Origin: JANYCO01 sp035535995
Lineage (GTDB): Bacteria > Bacteroidota > Bacteroidia > Cytophagales > Cytophagaceae
Direction: 5' to 3'
Length of the DNA: 64,000 nt
NCBI GenBank assembly: GCA_035535995.1
Contig: DATLOZ010000014.1
Coordinates: 1-64,000, forward strand
Below are positions 53,562 to 62,953 of this stretch, in pieces; position 1 is the stretch's first letter, and each line of letters starts with the position of its first letter. The notes beneath the pieces are model-generated. The model saw only the letters and a program-made list of their open reading frames with translations. It was not told the DNA's origin and made no database searches. The position numbers and the translations under genes are program-made.

Positions 53562-53839
53562 CCTACACAACTTTCCGGTTACATTTTCCGTTTAAGTATC
53601 ATACATTGTTATAAAACATTACTATTGTGTTTACCAACCCTGTTACCCGTCCCTAGGATTTCTCCTCTGCACACCTTTACGGGTGTTTGCTATTCTCCTA
53701 TTATTTTAAAATATTTAGTAAAAACCGTATACAAACCCTAAAAAACAAAGGTCAGTTTGTAATATTCTAATCATTCATTAATCTCTAATTTGATAAAAAT
53801 TAAAGAATTAGCTATTTTGCCAATTAAACAACGAAACTT

Positions 53840-54706
53840 ATGTGGAAGCGTTTTTTTCAACGTCTGAATAATATTTTCAAAGCCAAAGCTCACGATGCCC
53901 TGGACCAGGTGGAAGATCCTGTCCAAATGATGAAACTCGCCGTAGCCGAAATGGAGCAATCGATCTTCAAATCTACCGAGGCTCTGGCCAAAGCGATGGG
54001 CAACCAGAAAAATCTTGTAAAACAAGCCGAGCAATATAAGCTTGAAACCGAAAGCTGGCTAAGCAAAGCTACTACCGCGATCAAAACCGGTCAGGACGAG
54101 CTTGGTAAAAAAGCACTGGAGAAAAAAGCGCTGGCTGAAAAACAATACGAACAATACAAAGCGCTTTCAGAAAATGCTGGCGTCACGGTAGAACAGCTGA
54201 AAACACAGCTCGACCGGATGAAAGCCAAACTGGAAGAAGCCAAAGCTAAAGAATCGATCCTTTCTGCAAAAATGTCGAGCGCCAAAGCGCAAAAAGAAAT
54301 TGCCGAACAACTGGGAGGCATGAACTATACGCCTTTGGCCGAATTCCAGAAGTACGAGAAAAAGATCTTACAAGTAGAATCCGAATCGGAAGCTATGACC
54401 GAACTGATCTCACACGAAGGAAAACTGGAAAAAGAATTCGAAGAACTGGAAACGGAAAGTTCCGTATTCAGCGATTATGAAGTGATCAAGAATCAACTCA
54501 AACAAGAAGAGGAACAAAAAAAACGTCTTGAAGAAGAAAGAAAACATCAAAAGATCAATCAGATCCTCAACAACGAAGTAGAGAAGAAAGATATCAAATC
54601 ACTTCCTGAAGAAAAGAAAAAGCTGTTGGATGGATTCATGAAAAATGATGATCAGAACAACGATAACAAACAAAAGAAGATCGACGACTTCTTTAAGAAC
54701 GAATAA
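53840..54706 (+). CDS. PspA/IM30 (Vipp1) family membrane-stress protein
   Basis: 288 residues, nearly all coiled-coil, beginning MWKRFFQRLNNIFKAKAHDALDQVEDPVQMMKLAVAEMEQSI, the amphipathic N-terminal helix and conserved core of PspA/Vipp1, which polymerise on the inner membrane to repair damage. The last 70 residues are highly charged (EEEQKKRLEEERK). It sits 69 nt before the first TerD gene, so it probably heads a stress operon with four TerD paralogs. Confidence 0.92.
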   Translation: MWKRFFQRLNNIFKAKAHDALDQVEDPVQMMKLAVAEMEQSIFKSTEALAKAMGNQKNLVKQAEQYKLETESWLSKATTAIKTGQDELGKKALEKKALAEKQYEQYKALSENAGVTVEQLKTQLDRMKAKLEEAKAKESILSAKMSSAKAQKEIAEQLGGMNYTPLAEFQKYEKKILQVESESEAMTELISHEGKLEKEFEELETESSVFSDYEVIKNQLKQEEEQKKRLEEERKHQKINQILNNEVEKKDIKSLPEEKKKLLDGFMKNDDQNNDNKQKKIDDFFKNE

Positions 54707-54775
54707 CTAGGCTGTTCCGGAATCCACTTCTAGCAAGGGATTTCGGAACGCTTCTTAAAATTTTTCAAACTATCA

Positions 54776-55333
54776 ATGTCTATTAATTTAAAAAAGGGAA
54801 ATTCTTTTAACCTTACAAAAGAAGAGCCTGCCTTGAAAAAAGTGTTGATCGGGTTGGGTTGGGATATGAGCACATACAACATCGATATGGATGCTTCTGC
54901 TTTTATGCTTGGAAGCAACCTGAAACTAATTGCCGATGAATATTTCGTGTTTTATAACAACCTGAAATCGCCCGACGGTTCGGTACAACATACCGGCGAC
55001 AACCGCACAGGCGAAGGCAGTGGCGACGATGAAATGATCCTGACCAACCTGGATCTGATCAATCCCGCTGTAAGCGAAATCCTCTTCCTGGTAACCATCC
55101 ACGAAGCCAAAGCCAGAGGTCATCACTTCGGTATGTTGCAAAATGCCTATATCCGTATCTACGATGTGGAAGGCAAAAGAGAAGTACTCCGCTACACGTT
55201 GGACTCCGAACGCAGCAATTTTTCCGACATGGAATTCGGAAAACTTCAGAAAATAAACAATGAATGGAAATTTACTGCGCTTGGAAACGGCAGCCAGAAA
55301 GGCTTACAAGGCTATGTAGATATTTATGCTTAA
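54776..55333 (+). CDS. TerD-family protein 1
   Basis: 185 residues, start MSINLKKGNSFNLTKEEP, then IDMDASAFMLG and the Asp-rich GDNRTGEGSGDDEMI, which ligates Ca2+ in characterised TerD proteins. The end GSQKGLQGYVDIYA is shared with copy 2. TerD proteins function in tellurite, phage and membrane stress. First of four. Confidence 0.92.
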   Translation: MSINLKKGNSFNLTKEEPALKKVLIGLGWDMSTYNIDMDASAFMLGSNLKLIADEYFVFYNNLKSPDGSVQHTGDNRTGEGSGDDEMILTNLDLINPAVSEILFLVTIHEAKARGHHFGMLQNAYIRIYDVEGKREVLRYTLDSERSNFSDMEFGKLQKINNEWKFTALGNGSQKGLQGYVDIYA

Positions 55334-55342
55334 TATACAAAT

Positions 55343-55446
55343 AGGATACAAGATACCGGATGCAAGATGCCAGATAAATTTCTTTATTGTCAATTAAATA
55401 TATTTATCTAATATTATCTGGATCAGGAATCTGGCATCTGGTATCC
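55343..55446. repeat. GATRCCR heptamer inverted repeat between TerD genes 1 and 2
   Basis: The left array GATACAA-GATACCG-GATGCAA-GATGCCA-GATAA has an inverted partner (ATCTGGCATCTGGTATCC) ending at 55446, about 50 nt apart. Confidence 0.8.
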
Positions 55447-55498
55447 ATATTGGGTAATGAATTCAAACACTAACAAACTTTAACCTACTAATACAACC

Positions 55499-56056
55499 AT
55501 GGCTATCAACTTAAAAAAAGGCGGTACGTTTAACCTTACCAAAGAAGAACCTACCCTTACCAAAGTAATGATCGGACTAGGCTGGGAAATGACTTCCCAA
55601 ACCTTAGACCTGGACGCTTCCGTATTCATGCTCGGTGCCAATCGAAAATTGATCACAGAAGAATATTTTGTATTCTACAACAACCTGAAATCGCCCGACG
55701 GCGCTATCCAGCATACCGGCGACAACCGCTCCGGTAAAGGCGATGACGACGATGAAATGATCCTGGCCAATCTTGCTGCTGTGAATCCTGAAGTATCGGA
55801 AATCCTGGTGGTTGTTACGATTCACGATGCCGCCAAACGCGGCCATAACTTTGGTCTGCTGAAAGATGCTTATATCCGTATCTATGATGTGGAAACCAAA
55901 AGAGAAATTCTTCGTTATGATCTGGATGCAGAGAATGCCTCGAACTCTGAAGTAGAATTCGGTAAACTGCAAAAAACAAATGGCGAATGGAAATTCACTG
56001 CCCTTGGAAATGGCTCTAATAAAGGCCTTCAGGGATTTATAGACATTTATGCTTAA
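55499..56056 (+). CDS. TerD-family protein 2
   Basis: 185 residues, closest to copy 1 (MAINLKKGGTFNLTKEEP, LDLDASVFMLG, GDNRSGKGDDDDEMI). The extra Asp run may strengthen Ca2+ binding. Second of four tandem copies. Confidence 0.92.
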   Translation: MAINLKKGGTFNLTKEEPTLTKVMIGLGWEMTSQTLDLDASVFMLGANRKLITEEYFVFYNNLKSPDGAIQHTGDNRSGKGDDDDEMILANLAAVNPEVSEILVVVTIHDAAKRGHNFGLLKDAYIRIYDVETKREILRYDLDAENASNSEVEFGKLQKTNGEWKFTALGNGSNKGLQGFIDIYA

Positions 56057-56108
56057 TCCCTTTATTTTGGCACGGCTTTCGTTGAATAAAATCTAAAAAA
56101 TATCTCAA

Positions 56109-56732
56109 ATGGATCTAAGTAAAAAAACAGGTATCAACCTATCCAAAGGAAGTAAGATCTCCCTAGTGAAAGAAAACAGAAAGCTGGAGCAAGTATGCAT
56201 CGGGCTCGACTGGGGAACTATCAAGAAAAAAACGTTAGGTCTTTTCACTACCGAAACTGCTGTAGACCTTGACGCCAGCGTGGTGATGTTTGATGAAAAC
56301 AACCGCAAGGTAGACGTAGTATTTTTCAATCGCCTGATGTCTACCGACGGTTCCGTAAGACATAGCGGCGACGACCGCACCGGTGACTCTTCAGCCGATG
56401 GTTCCGATAATGAAATTGTTTATGTAAACCTTGCAAAGGTTCACCCTAAAATTTCTACGATCGTTTTCTTTTTGAATTCTTACAAAGGACAAGACTTTCA
56501 AACCATTCCATATTCTAAGATCAGGATCTTTGAAGGCAATAAAAGAGAGGTAATCTCTGTATTCGCAACTTTTAATCTTTCTGCCGAACCTGCCTTCTCC
56601 AAAAAAGTAGCGATGATCATGGGCAAACTTGTACGCCTCAACGATAACTGGGAGTTCCAGACCATCGGTGAGCCAAGCGAGACCAAAGATCTGAACGAAA
56701 CAATCGAAGAGATCAAATCAAAATATATTTAA
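56109..56732 (+). CDS. TerD-family protein 3, divergent
   Basis: 207 residues; starts 52 nt after copy 2. A 'GTIKKKTLGLFTTETAVD' insertion separates strand 1 from the Ca-binding LDASVVMF, and the acidic loop is longer (GDDRTGDSSADGSDNEI). It also ends in a C-terminal helix (TIEEIKSKYI). It keeps the TerD fold but is the least similar of the four copies. Confidence 0.88.
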   Translation: MDLSKKTGINLSKGSKISLVKENRKLEQVCIGLDWGTIKKKTLGLFTTETAVDLDASVVMFDENNRKVDVVFFNRLMSTDGSVRHSGDDRTGDSSADGSDNEIVYVNLAKVHPKISTIVFFLNSYKGQDFQTIPYSKIRIFEGNKREVISVFATFNLSAEPAFSKKVAMIMGKLVRLNDNWEFQTIGEPSETKDLNETIEEIKSKYI

Positions 56733-56742
56733 GAAGATACCG

Positions 56743-56801
56743 GATGCCAGATGCCGGATACCAGATAAGAAATATTTATCTGGTATCCGGCATCTGGCAT
56801 C
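56743..56801. repeat. Perfect 26-nt inverted repeat of GATRCCR heptamers
   Basis: Arms 56743-56768 and 56776-56801 with a 7-nt loop; words from 56735: GATACCG-GATGCCA-GATGCCG-GATACCA-GATAA. Separates TerD genes 3 and 4. Confidence 0.9.
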
Positions 56802-56857
56802 TAATCAAAAGTTGCAAGCTGTGAATTTCCATTACTAAAATAAATAACAACAACTTT

Positions 56858-57415
56858 ATGTCTATTAATCTCAAGAAGGGTGAGTCGTACAACTTATCCA
56901 AAGAATTTCCCGGAATAAAAAAATTAATGATCGGATTGGGCTGGGAGCTTACCACCAAACAACTGGACCTGGATGCTTCCGTTTTTATGCTTGACAATAA
57001 CGGAAAATTGATCAACAATAATTACCTCGTTTATTTCAATAACCTAAAATCACCCGACGGCGCGCTGCATCACACAGGTGATAACAAAACCGGTAAAGGA
57101 ATGGACGACGACGAAGCTATTTTGGTAAACTTAGAATCAGTTCACAAGGAAGTAACCGACCTGGTAGTAGTAGTAACAATCAACGAAGCCGATGAAAATG
57201 GACACACTTTTGGTTTGCTAAAAGAAGCATACGTGAGAATCTACGACGAAGTGAGCAAAAAGGAAATAGTGAAATACGATCTTGATGCAGAAAACGCTTC
57301 CAACTCCGATATCGAATTTGCCCGTTTGCGCCGTGTAGGAGATGAATGGTCTTTCACCGCTATAGGCAAGGGCTCTGGCAAAGGCCTGGAAGGTTATCTT
57401 GAGAGATTTAACTAG
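56858..57415 (+). CDS. TerD-family protein 4
   Basis: 185 residues (MSINLKKGESYNLSKEFP, LDLDASVFMLD, GDNKTGKGMDDDEAI). Last of the cluster; no TerB/TerC/TerZ or TelA gene accompanies it, so the tellurite-operon label would not fit. Likely acts with PspA in envelope stress. Confidence 0.92.
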   Translation: MSINLKKGESYNLSKEFPGIKKLMIGLGWELTTKQLDLDASVFMLDNNGKLINNNYLVYFNNLKSPDGALHHTGDNKTGKGMDDDEAILVNLESVHKEVTDLVVVVTINEADENGHTFGLLKEAYVRIYDEVSKKEIVKYDLDAENASNSDIEFARLRRVGDEWSFTAIGKGSGKGLEGYLERFN

Positions 57416-57491
57416 AAATTATGAGTTATGAATGTTGAGTTATGAATTAAACAAAAGAGTATTTCAACTCAACATTCATAACTCATAATTT
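57416..57491. repeat. 26-nt inverted repeat of TTATGAG/TTATGAA heptamers
   Basis: Left arm 57416-57441 and right arm 57466-57491 are perfectly complementary; the right arm contains the stop and last codons of the acyltransferase gene. Confidence 0.85.
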
Positions 57492-58342
57492 TTCTTCGCT
57501 TTCTTCTCCGTATGTTTCCATCTCCGGTGCGACCAGAGCCAATCCCCAGGCCTTTGTAGAATAGAAGCTTCCAATAAGTGAGCATATTCTTCTACCACCG
57601 GAAACTCAATGGTTGAATCAGTAGTTACTTTAACGGGATAAAATCTGGCTTCATAGTAACCGCGTTTCATTCTTCTCATATCGAGGAAAAGCACAGGAAA
57701 ATCAGTATACCCGGCTATTTTATCTGACCCCACAAAAAAGCCGGAATTTCGATTTAGAAATTTTGTAAAATACTGGATCTCTCCTCCCGCAGGCGTCTGA
57801 TCTGCCACCATTGCCAATGCCCGCGTTTCGGTTTTATTCCTCACGATAGAACGAAATACATCTTTCATCGCCAAAGGCCTTGCTCCGAAATGACTTCGCA
57901 TTTTGAACACTAATTTATTCATGAATGAATTGTGTAATGGCTTGTAGACCGCATCGATTGGATAGCGACATTCCACAGAGCTCCCCAGCAATAGCCATTC
58001 CCAGTTGCATTGATGTCCTGTAAGCACGATGATCGACTGTCCTTTGTCGAGGTATTGATGTGGCAGATCAATGTTGTCGAACCTCACACGTTTTTGGATC
58101 TCCTTTTTCGACATCCCCAGTATCTTTAAGGTTTCTATGCTGACATCAGCTAAGTTCGCATAAAATTGTTTGGCAATTTGATTAAGCTCCTTTTCACTTT
58201 TTTCAGGAAAGGAATTCCGAAGATTTTCATACACTACCTTTTTGCGGTAGCCAGGAAAATAGTACATAAGGAAATACAGAAAGTCTGCAATCCTGTACAG
58301 AAGCCATAAAGGCAATTTTGAAAGAAGAATGAAAAAAAGCAT
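57476..58342 (-). CDS. LpxL/HtrB-like lipid A acyltransferase
   Basis: 288 residues: membrane anchor (LPLWLLYRIADFLYFLMYYFP), catalytic H-x4-E in TGHQCNWEWLLLG, YKPLHN and MVADQTPAG. It adds a secondary acyl chain to lipid A or a related lipid in the inner membrane. The last residues (NYEL and the stop) are encoded by a repeat arm, showing the repeat reached into the gene's 3' end. Confidence 0.9.
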   Translation of the reverse strand: MLFFILLSKLPLWLLYRIADFLYFLMYYFPGYRKKVVYENLRNSFPEKSEKELNQIAKQFYANLADVSIETLKILGMSKKEIQKRVRFDNIDLPHQYLDKGQSIIVLTGHQCNWEWLLLGSSVECRYPIDAVYKPLHNSFMNKLVFKMRSHFGARPLAMKDVFRSIVRNKTETRALAMVADQTPAGGEIQYFTKFLNRNSGFFVGSDKIAGYTDFPVLFLDMRRMKRGYYEARFYPVKVTTDSTIEFPVVEEYAHLLEASILQRPGDWLWSHRRWKHTEKKAKKNYEL

Positions 58343-58465
58343 TTCGATTCAAAAGTAGAATTATTCGAGAAGAAAATGAAGTTTGCGCACTACTCAGTTC
58401 CAGTTTTTATTTTTGTAAAGATTTTTGATTTTAATAATTCAAATTTCTTTATTCGTAGCACAATC

Positions 58466-59080
58466 ATGGATTTGCTCATTGACTTGCATTACTTGCCCTG
58501 TATCGAATATTTCGTGGAGCTTACGCAACACGAAACGATCTACCTTGAAGCCTGCGAAAATTTTCAAAAACAAAGCTACCGCAACCGCTGCGAAATCCTT
58601 ACTGCGAACAAAATCGATATCCTTACTGTTCCAGTAATCAAAAGCAACAGCAAAATACTGATCAAAGAGGTCAGAATAGACTATTCCCAGCCCTGGCAAA
58701 AAATACACTGGCGGGCCATCCAGTCGGCTTATGGGAAGGCTCCCTATTTTGAATACTTTGCTGATTACTTTAAGAATTTGTATGACAAAAAGACCCATTT
58801 TCTATGGGATTTAAACCTTGAAGCTCTGACACTTTGTCTCAAGCTTTTACAGGTTAAAAAAACGATCTTGTTTACCTCGGAATACAACAAGGAAGCGGAA
58901 ATTCACGTAAAGGAGATAGAAGACAAACGGTCTTTTTTTCATCCTAAGGCAAGGATAGAATCACAGGTGAAGTATTCACAGGTATTTGGCAGAGAATTTG
59001 CACCCAACATGTCAATTATCGATCTGGTCTTAAATGAAGGTCCGAACGGGAAAAACCTGGTGAAGAAGGCTAATAAATAA
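58466..59080 (+). CDS. WbqC-like family protein
   Basis: 204 residues from the ATG at 58466; the frame opens at 58376, but the additional 30 residues lack the family pattern. DLHYLPCIEYFVELTQHETIYLEACENFQKQSYRNRCEIL, then KEVRIDYSQPWQKIHWRAIQSAYGKAPYFEYF, match WbqC, a family of uncertain function that sometimes occurs in polysaccharide clusters. Stand-alone here. Confidence 0.9.
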   Translation: MDLLIDLHYLPCIEYFVELTQHETIYLEACENFQKQSYRNRCEILTANKIDILTVPVIKSNSKILIKEVRIDYSQPWQKIHWRAIQSAYGKAPYFEYFADYFKNLYDKKTHFLWDLNLEALTLCLKLLQVKKTILFTSEYNKEAEIHVKEIEDKRSFFHPKARIESQVKYSQVFGREFAPNMSIIDLVLNEGPNGKNLVKKANK

Positions 59081-59159
59081 AGTCCAATTCAAACTGGTTT
59101 TTTTGAGAAAATAATATAGATTTACATAAATAAACTGCTAAGCCCATTAAGAATAGAAT

Positions 59160-61700
59160 ATGGAAGCGAAATTTTCAGATAGAGTAAAAGAAGTCATCTC
59201 TTTAAGCAAGGAGGAAGCGCTTCGATTGGGCCATGATTATATAGGCTCAGAACACCTTTTGCTGGGTATTATCCGCGAAGGTGAAGGCACGGCAGTTGGG
59301 CTCCTGAAAAAAATGGGGGTTTCATTGGAAGAATTACGAGAAACAATCGAAAGGACCACGCGTGGTACCGCTACAGGCAATATTAAAAACCTGTCTAACA
59401 TTCCACTGACCCGTCAGTCCGAAAAGATACTCAGGATCACTCAACTTGAAACCAAGGTATTCAAGAGCGAAAAGGTAGAAACAGAACACCTTCTGCTGGC
59501 TATTCTACGCGATGAAGACAACCTGGCTACCCAAATTTTAGAAAAATTCAATGTCACCTACGAAGTAGTGAAAGAGCTTCTTGAGTACCATTCTCAAACT
59601 CCTACCAACACTACCGATGACGGCGACGACGATGATAATTCCAAGATCTTCGGTAATCCTGGCAATCAGGGTAACCAGGGACGTGGGGACTCCACTTCAA
59701 AAAGCACTACGGAAAAATCCCGTACCCCTGTGCTGGACAACTTCGGCCGCGATCTTACTAAACTGGCCGAAGACGGCAAACTAGACCCAATCGTAGGGAG
59801 AGAAAAAGAGATCGAGCGTGTAGCGCAGATCTTGAGCCGTCGTAAGAAAAACAACCCAATCCTGATCGGTGAGCCTGGAGTAGGTAAAACCGCTATCGCA
59901 GAAGGATTGGCTTTAAGAATCATTCAGAAAAAAGTATCCCGCGTACTGTTTGGCAAACGAGTGGTAACACTTGACCTTGCTTCCCTGGTAGCCGGTACAA
60001 AATACAGAGGTCAGTTTGAGGAAAGAATGAAAGCCGTGATGAACGAGCTGGAAAAATCTCCTGAAGTGATCCTCTTCATCGATGAGATCCACACCATTGT
60101 GGGTGCTGGTGGAGCTTCCGGCTCACTGGATGCTTCCAACATGTTCAAACCTGCTTTGGCAAGGGGCGACATCCAATGCATTGGAGCTACGACGCTGGAT
60201 GAATACCGTCAATACATCGAAAAAGATGGCGCATTGGCAAGAAGGTTCCAGATTGTAATGATCGATAGCACTACTCCGGAAGAAACCGTTGAGATTCTTC
60301 AAAACATCAAGGAGAAATACGAAGATCACCATCATGTAAATTACTCCGACGAAGCGATACAAGCTTGCGTGAAACTGTCAGACCGTTATATTTCCGACCG
60401 TTTCCTACCAGATAAAGCGATTGACGTGCTGGACGAAGCAGGTGCACGTGTGCACTTGAATAATATCCACGTTCCTGCCGACATCGTGAAACTGGAAGAG
60501 CAGATCGAAGGCGTTAAAAAAGAGAAAAACAAAGTAGTAAAAAGCCAGAAGTACGAAGAGGCTGCTGCTTTAAGAGATAAAGAGAAAAAACTCATCGAAC
60601 AGTTGGACAACGCTAAGCTGAGATGGGAAGAAGAGACCAAAAAGAAACGCTACAGCGTAAAAGAAGAAAACGTAGCCGAAGTGATCGCTATGATGACAGG
60701 TATCCCTGTAAGCAGAGTAGCACAAACTGAAAGCGCGAAACTTCTGACCATGGGCAACGAGCTGAAAAGCCGTGTGATCGGACAGGACGATGCGATTACC
60801 AAACTGGTAAAAGCAATTCAACGTACGAGAGTAGGTTTGAAAGATCCTAAAAAGCCGATCGGTTCTTTCATCTTCCTTGGTCCTACAGGGGTTGGTAAAA
60901 CAGAGCTTGCAAAAGCGCTTGCTACTTATCTCTTCGACAAAGAAGATGCATTGGTAAGAATAGACATGAGTGAATACATGGAGAAATTCTCCGTATCCCG
61001 TCTGGTGGGAGCGCCTCCAGGCTATGTAGGATACGAAGAAGGTGGCCAGCTGACCGAGAAGATCCGCAGAAAACCATATAGCGTAGTGTTGCTGGATGAG
61101 ATCGAAAAAGCGCACCCTGATGTATACAATATCCTGCTTCAGGTTCTTGACGATGGTATCCTGACCGATGGTCTGGGAAGAAGAGTAGACTTCAGAAATA
61201 CCATCATCATCATGACTTCCAACATTGGAGCACGTGACTTGAAAGATTTCGGTACCGGTATCGGTTTTGCGACTAAAACCCGCAAAGACAATGTCGACGA
61301 CATCATGAAAGGTACGATCCAGAGCGCTTTGAGAAAAACATTCTCTCCTGAATTCCTGAATAGATTGGACGACGTGATCGTGTTCAACTCTCTGGAAAGA
61401 GCCGATATTCATAGAATCATCGATATCACATTGAAAAATGTATTCAAGAGGATCGAAGTGCTTGGCTACCATGTGGAGCTGACCGAGAAAGCGAAAGACT
61501 TCCTGGCGGAAAAAGGATACGATCCAAGCTACGGTGCAAGACCGCTGAACAGAGCGATCCAGAAGTACCTGGAAGACCAGGTAGCCGAAGAGATCCTCAA
61601 AGGCGAACTGGCCGAAGGCGACACGATCCTCGCCGACCATGATGGCACAAGTGATACACTGACACTCAAGATTCAGAAAAAGAAGCTTGAAAAAATGTAA
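59160..61700 (+). CDS. clpC: ATP-dependent Clp protease ATP-binding subunit ClpC
   Basis: 846 residues: Clp N-domain double repeat (1-150), a low-complexity linker (TDDGDDDDN, GNQGNQG), AAA1 (Walker A GEPGVGKTA, Walker B ILFIDEIH), a UVR/coiled middle domain, AAA2 (GPTGVGKTE, VVLLDEIEKAHPD) and a ClpB D2-small domain. It unfolds substrates for ClpP in stress response and protein quality control. It has its own terminator. Confidence 0.97.
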   Translation: MEAKFSDRVKEVISLSKEEALRLGHDYIGSEHLLLGIIREGEGTAVGLLKKMGVSLEELRETIERTTRGTATGNIKNLSNIPLTRQSEKILRITQLETKVFKSEKVETEHLLLAILRDEDNLATQILEKFNVTYEVVKELLEYHSQTPTNTTDDGDDDDNSKIFGNPGNQGNQGRGDSTSKSTTEKSRTPVLDNFGRDLTKLAEDGKLDPIVGREKEIERVAQILSRRKKNNPILIGEPGVGKTAIAEGLALRIIQKKVSRVLFGKRVVTLDLASLVAGTKYRGQFEERMKAVMNELEKSPEVILFIDEIHTIVGAGGASGSLDASNMFKPALARGDIQCIGATTLDEYRQYIEKDGALARRFQIVMIDSTTPEETVEILQNIKEKYEDHHHVNYSDEAIQACVKLSDRYISDRFLPDKAIDVLDEAGARVHLNNIHVPADIVKLEEQIEGVKKEKNKVVKSQKYEEAAALRDKEKKLIEQLDNAKLRWEEETKKKRYSVKEENVAEVIAMMTGIPVSRVAQTESAKLLTMGNELKSRVIGQDDAITKLVKAIQRTRVGLKDPKKPIGSFIFLGPTGVGKTELAKALATYLFDKEDALVRIDMSEYMEKFSVSRLVGAPPGYVGYEEGGQLTEKIRRKPYSVVLLDEIEKAHPDVYNILLQVLDDGILTDGLGRRVDFRNTIIIMTSNIGARDLKDFGTGIGFATKTRKDNVDDIMKGTIQSALRKTFSPEFLNRLDDVIVFNSLERADIHRIIDITLKNVFKRIEVLGYHVELTEKAKDFLAEKGYDPSYGARPLNRAIQKYLEDQVAEEILKGELAEGDTILADHDGTSDTLTLKIQKKKLEKM

Positions 61701-61701
61701 T

Positions 61702-61736
61702 AAAAAAAGCCCCGATTTGATCGGGGCTTTTTTATT
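61702..61736 (+). terminator. Terminator of clpC
   Basis: AAAGCCCCGA and TCGGGGCTTT arms, 5-nt loop, followed by Ts. Confidence 0.93.
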
Positions 61737-61759
61737 TTATATATACAATCCCTCCTGCT

Positions 61760-62254
61760 ATGAAATATTTTGAAGAGCTCTATATGTTCAGCAAGATCCT
61801 TGTGATTTTTTCTCTCTTATTATTTCTCACGAGTTTTTATTTTATCAGCGATCATTTTGCCGAAATGCCTGGATGTGGCGTGAAATCCATGGATTATAGC
61901 AAAGAACCGGCATCACCACAGGAGAAGATCAAGAAACCTTTGTTAGTAGTAAAAGGCAAAGAATTATTTGAAAGCAACTGCACTGCCTGTCATGCGATCC
62001 ATAAAGTAAAAGTTGGTCCGGCGCTGAAAGATATTTCCAAACGCAGAAATATGAAATGGATCCGGAATTTTGTGAGAAATCCGATGCGGATGATCGAAGT
62101 GAAAAAAGATCCTTATGCCATGGCGCTCTACAAGCAACACAACAATACCCAAATGACAGCTTTCCCTAGCTTTTCTGATAAAGATATAGATGCCATTGTT
62201 CAATACATAGAGGATGAACAAATATGCTTAGGCGGTGGTTGCCTTGTAAATTAA
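61760..62254 (+). CDS. Membrane-anchored class I cytochrome c
   Basis: 164 residues: N-terminal anchor (ILVIFSLLLFLTSFYFI), haem site CTACH with VGPALKDISKRR after it, and the end TAFPSFSDKDIDAIVQYIED typical of small c-type cytochromes. An alternative start at 61784 (MFSKILV...) would give a shorter leader. Likely periplasmic electron carrier. Stand-alone after the clpC terminator. Confidence 0.9.
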   Translation: MKYFEELYMFSKILVIFSLLLFLTSFYFISDHFAEMPGCGVKSMDYSKEPASPQEKIKKPLLVVKGKELFESNCTACHAIHKVKVGPALKDISKRRNMKWIRNFVRNPMRMIEVKKDPYAMALYKQHNNTQMTAFPSFSDKDIDAIVQYIEDEQICLGGGCLVN

Positions 62255-62317
62255 AGCTTCCAGCATTTTTCGAAAAAATATTTCTTCTGAATCCCTTTCC
62301 TGACAAAGCCTACATGG

Positions 62318-62598
62318 TTATCCACATTTATAGCATTTATCAAAGTCCGCTACAGGCGCTGGGTACAGCTGTCATAGACAGGCGTATAATGTATTAAGAC
62401 ATGCTGAAACCCCTATGAATAAAGGGATACAAAACAATGTGAACAACTCTATTATCAGTAAAAGTGACCACGTTAATTATTTCACTTTTCTCATATTTAC
62501 AGAAGCCTTAACTGGTGCGGTTTCCAAAGGGTCGAGCCTCTGGAGGTCATATTTTATCCACATCCCAGAAAATTTCCTGTTGAAACTATTGTGGATTA
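62318..62598. other. Cluster of DnaA-box sequences upstream of HU
   Basis: Perfect TTATCCACA at 62318-62326 and 62554-62562, and TGTGGATTA (one mismatch on the other strand) at 62590-62598, followed by an AT-rich stretch to 62638. The 402-nt gap 62255-62656 has no gene. It could be a replication-initiator binding or regulatory region; being an origin is unproven. Confidence 0.45.
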
Positions 62599-62656
62599 TG
62601 AGAATTCATATAATTTTGATTATAATAATTTAACAAAAAGCTAAACCTTCAAAAAC

Positions 62657-62932
62657 ATGAACAAAGCAGAATTAATCGATTCTATTGCAGCTGAAGCAAG
62701 TTTGACTAAAGCAGATGCAAAAAGAGCTCTTGACGCATTCATCAGCGCTACTACTAAAACTCTGAAAAAAGGTGATTCACTAGTATTGATCGGTTTTGGT
62801 ACTTTCAAAGTTGCTCAAAGAGCTGCTAGAAATGGCCGTAACCCACAAACTGGTAAAGCTATCAAGATCAAAGCTAAGAAAGTAGTTAAATTCAAAGCAG
62901 GTGCTGATCTTAGCAAAAAAATCTCTAAGTAA
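62657..62932 (+). CDS. HU family DNA-binding protein
   Basis: 91 residues: MNKAELIDSIAAEASLTKADAKRALDAF, GDSLVLIGFGTFKVAQRAAR and GRNPQTGKAIKI are standard HU/IHF features (beta-arm tip around RNP). A nucleoid protein that bends DNA. Its upstream region has DnaA boxes; its own terminator follows. Confidence 0.97.
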   Translation: MNKAELIDSIAAEASLTKADAKRALDAFISATTKTLKKGDSLVLIGFGTFKVAQRAARNGRNPQTGKAIKIKAKKVVKFKAGADLSKKISK

Positions 62933-62953
62933 TTCTTAAGATTTCCATTCATT

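Noticed and set aside
54776..57415. Full tellurite-resistance (ter) operon
   Set aside because: Only TerD paralogs are present; TerA, TerB, TerC and TerZ-specific genes are not seen.
60570..61640. Minus-strand ORF of 356 codons antisense to clpC
   Set aside because: Fully inside clpC; no recognised motif, typical shadow of a highly conserved gene.
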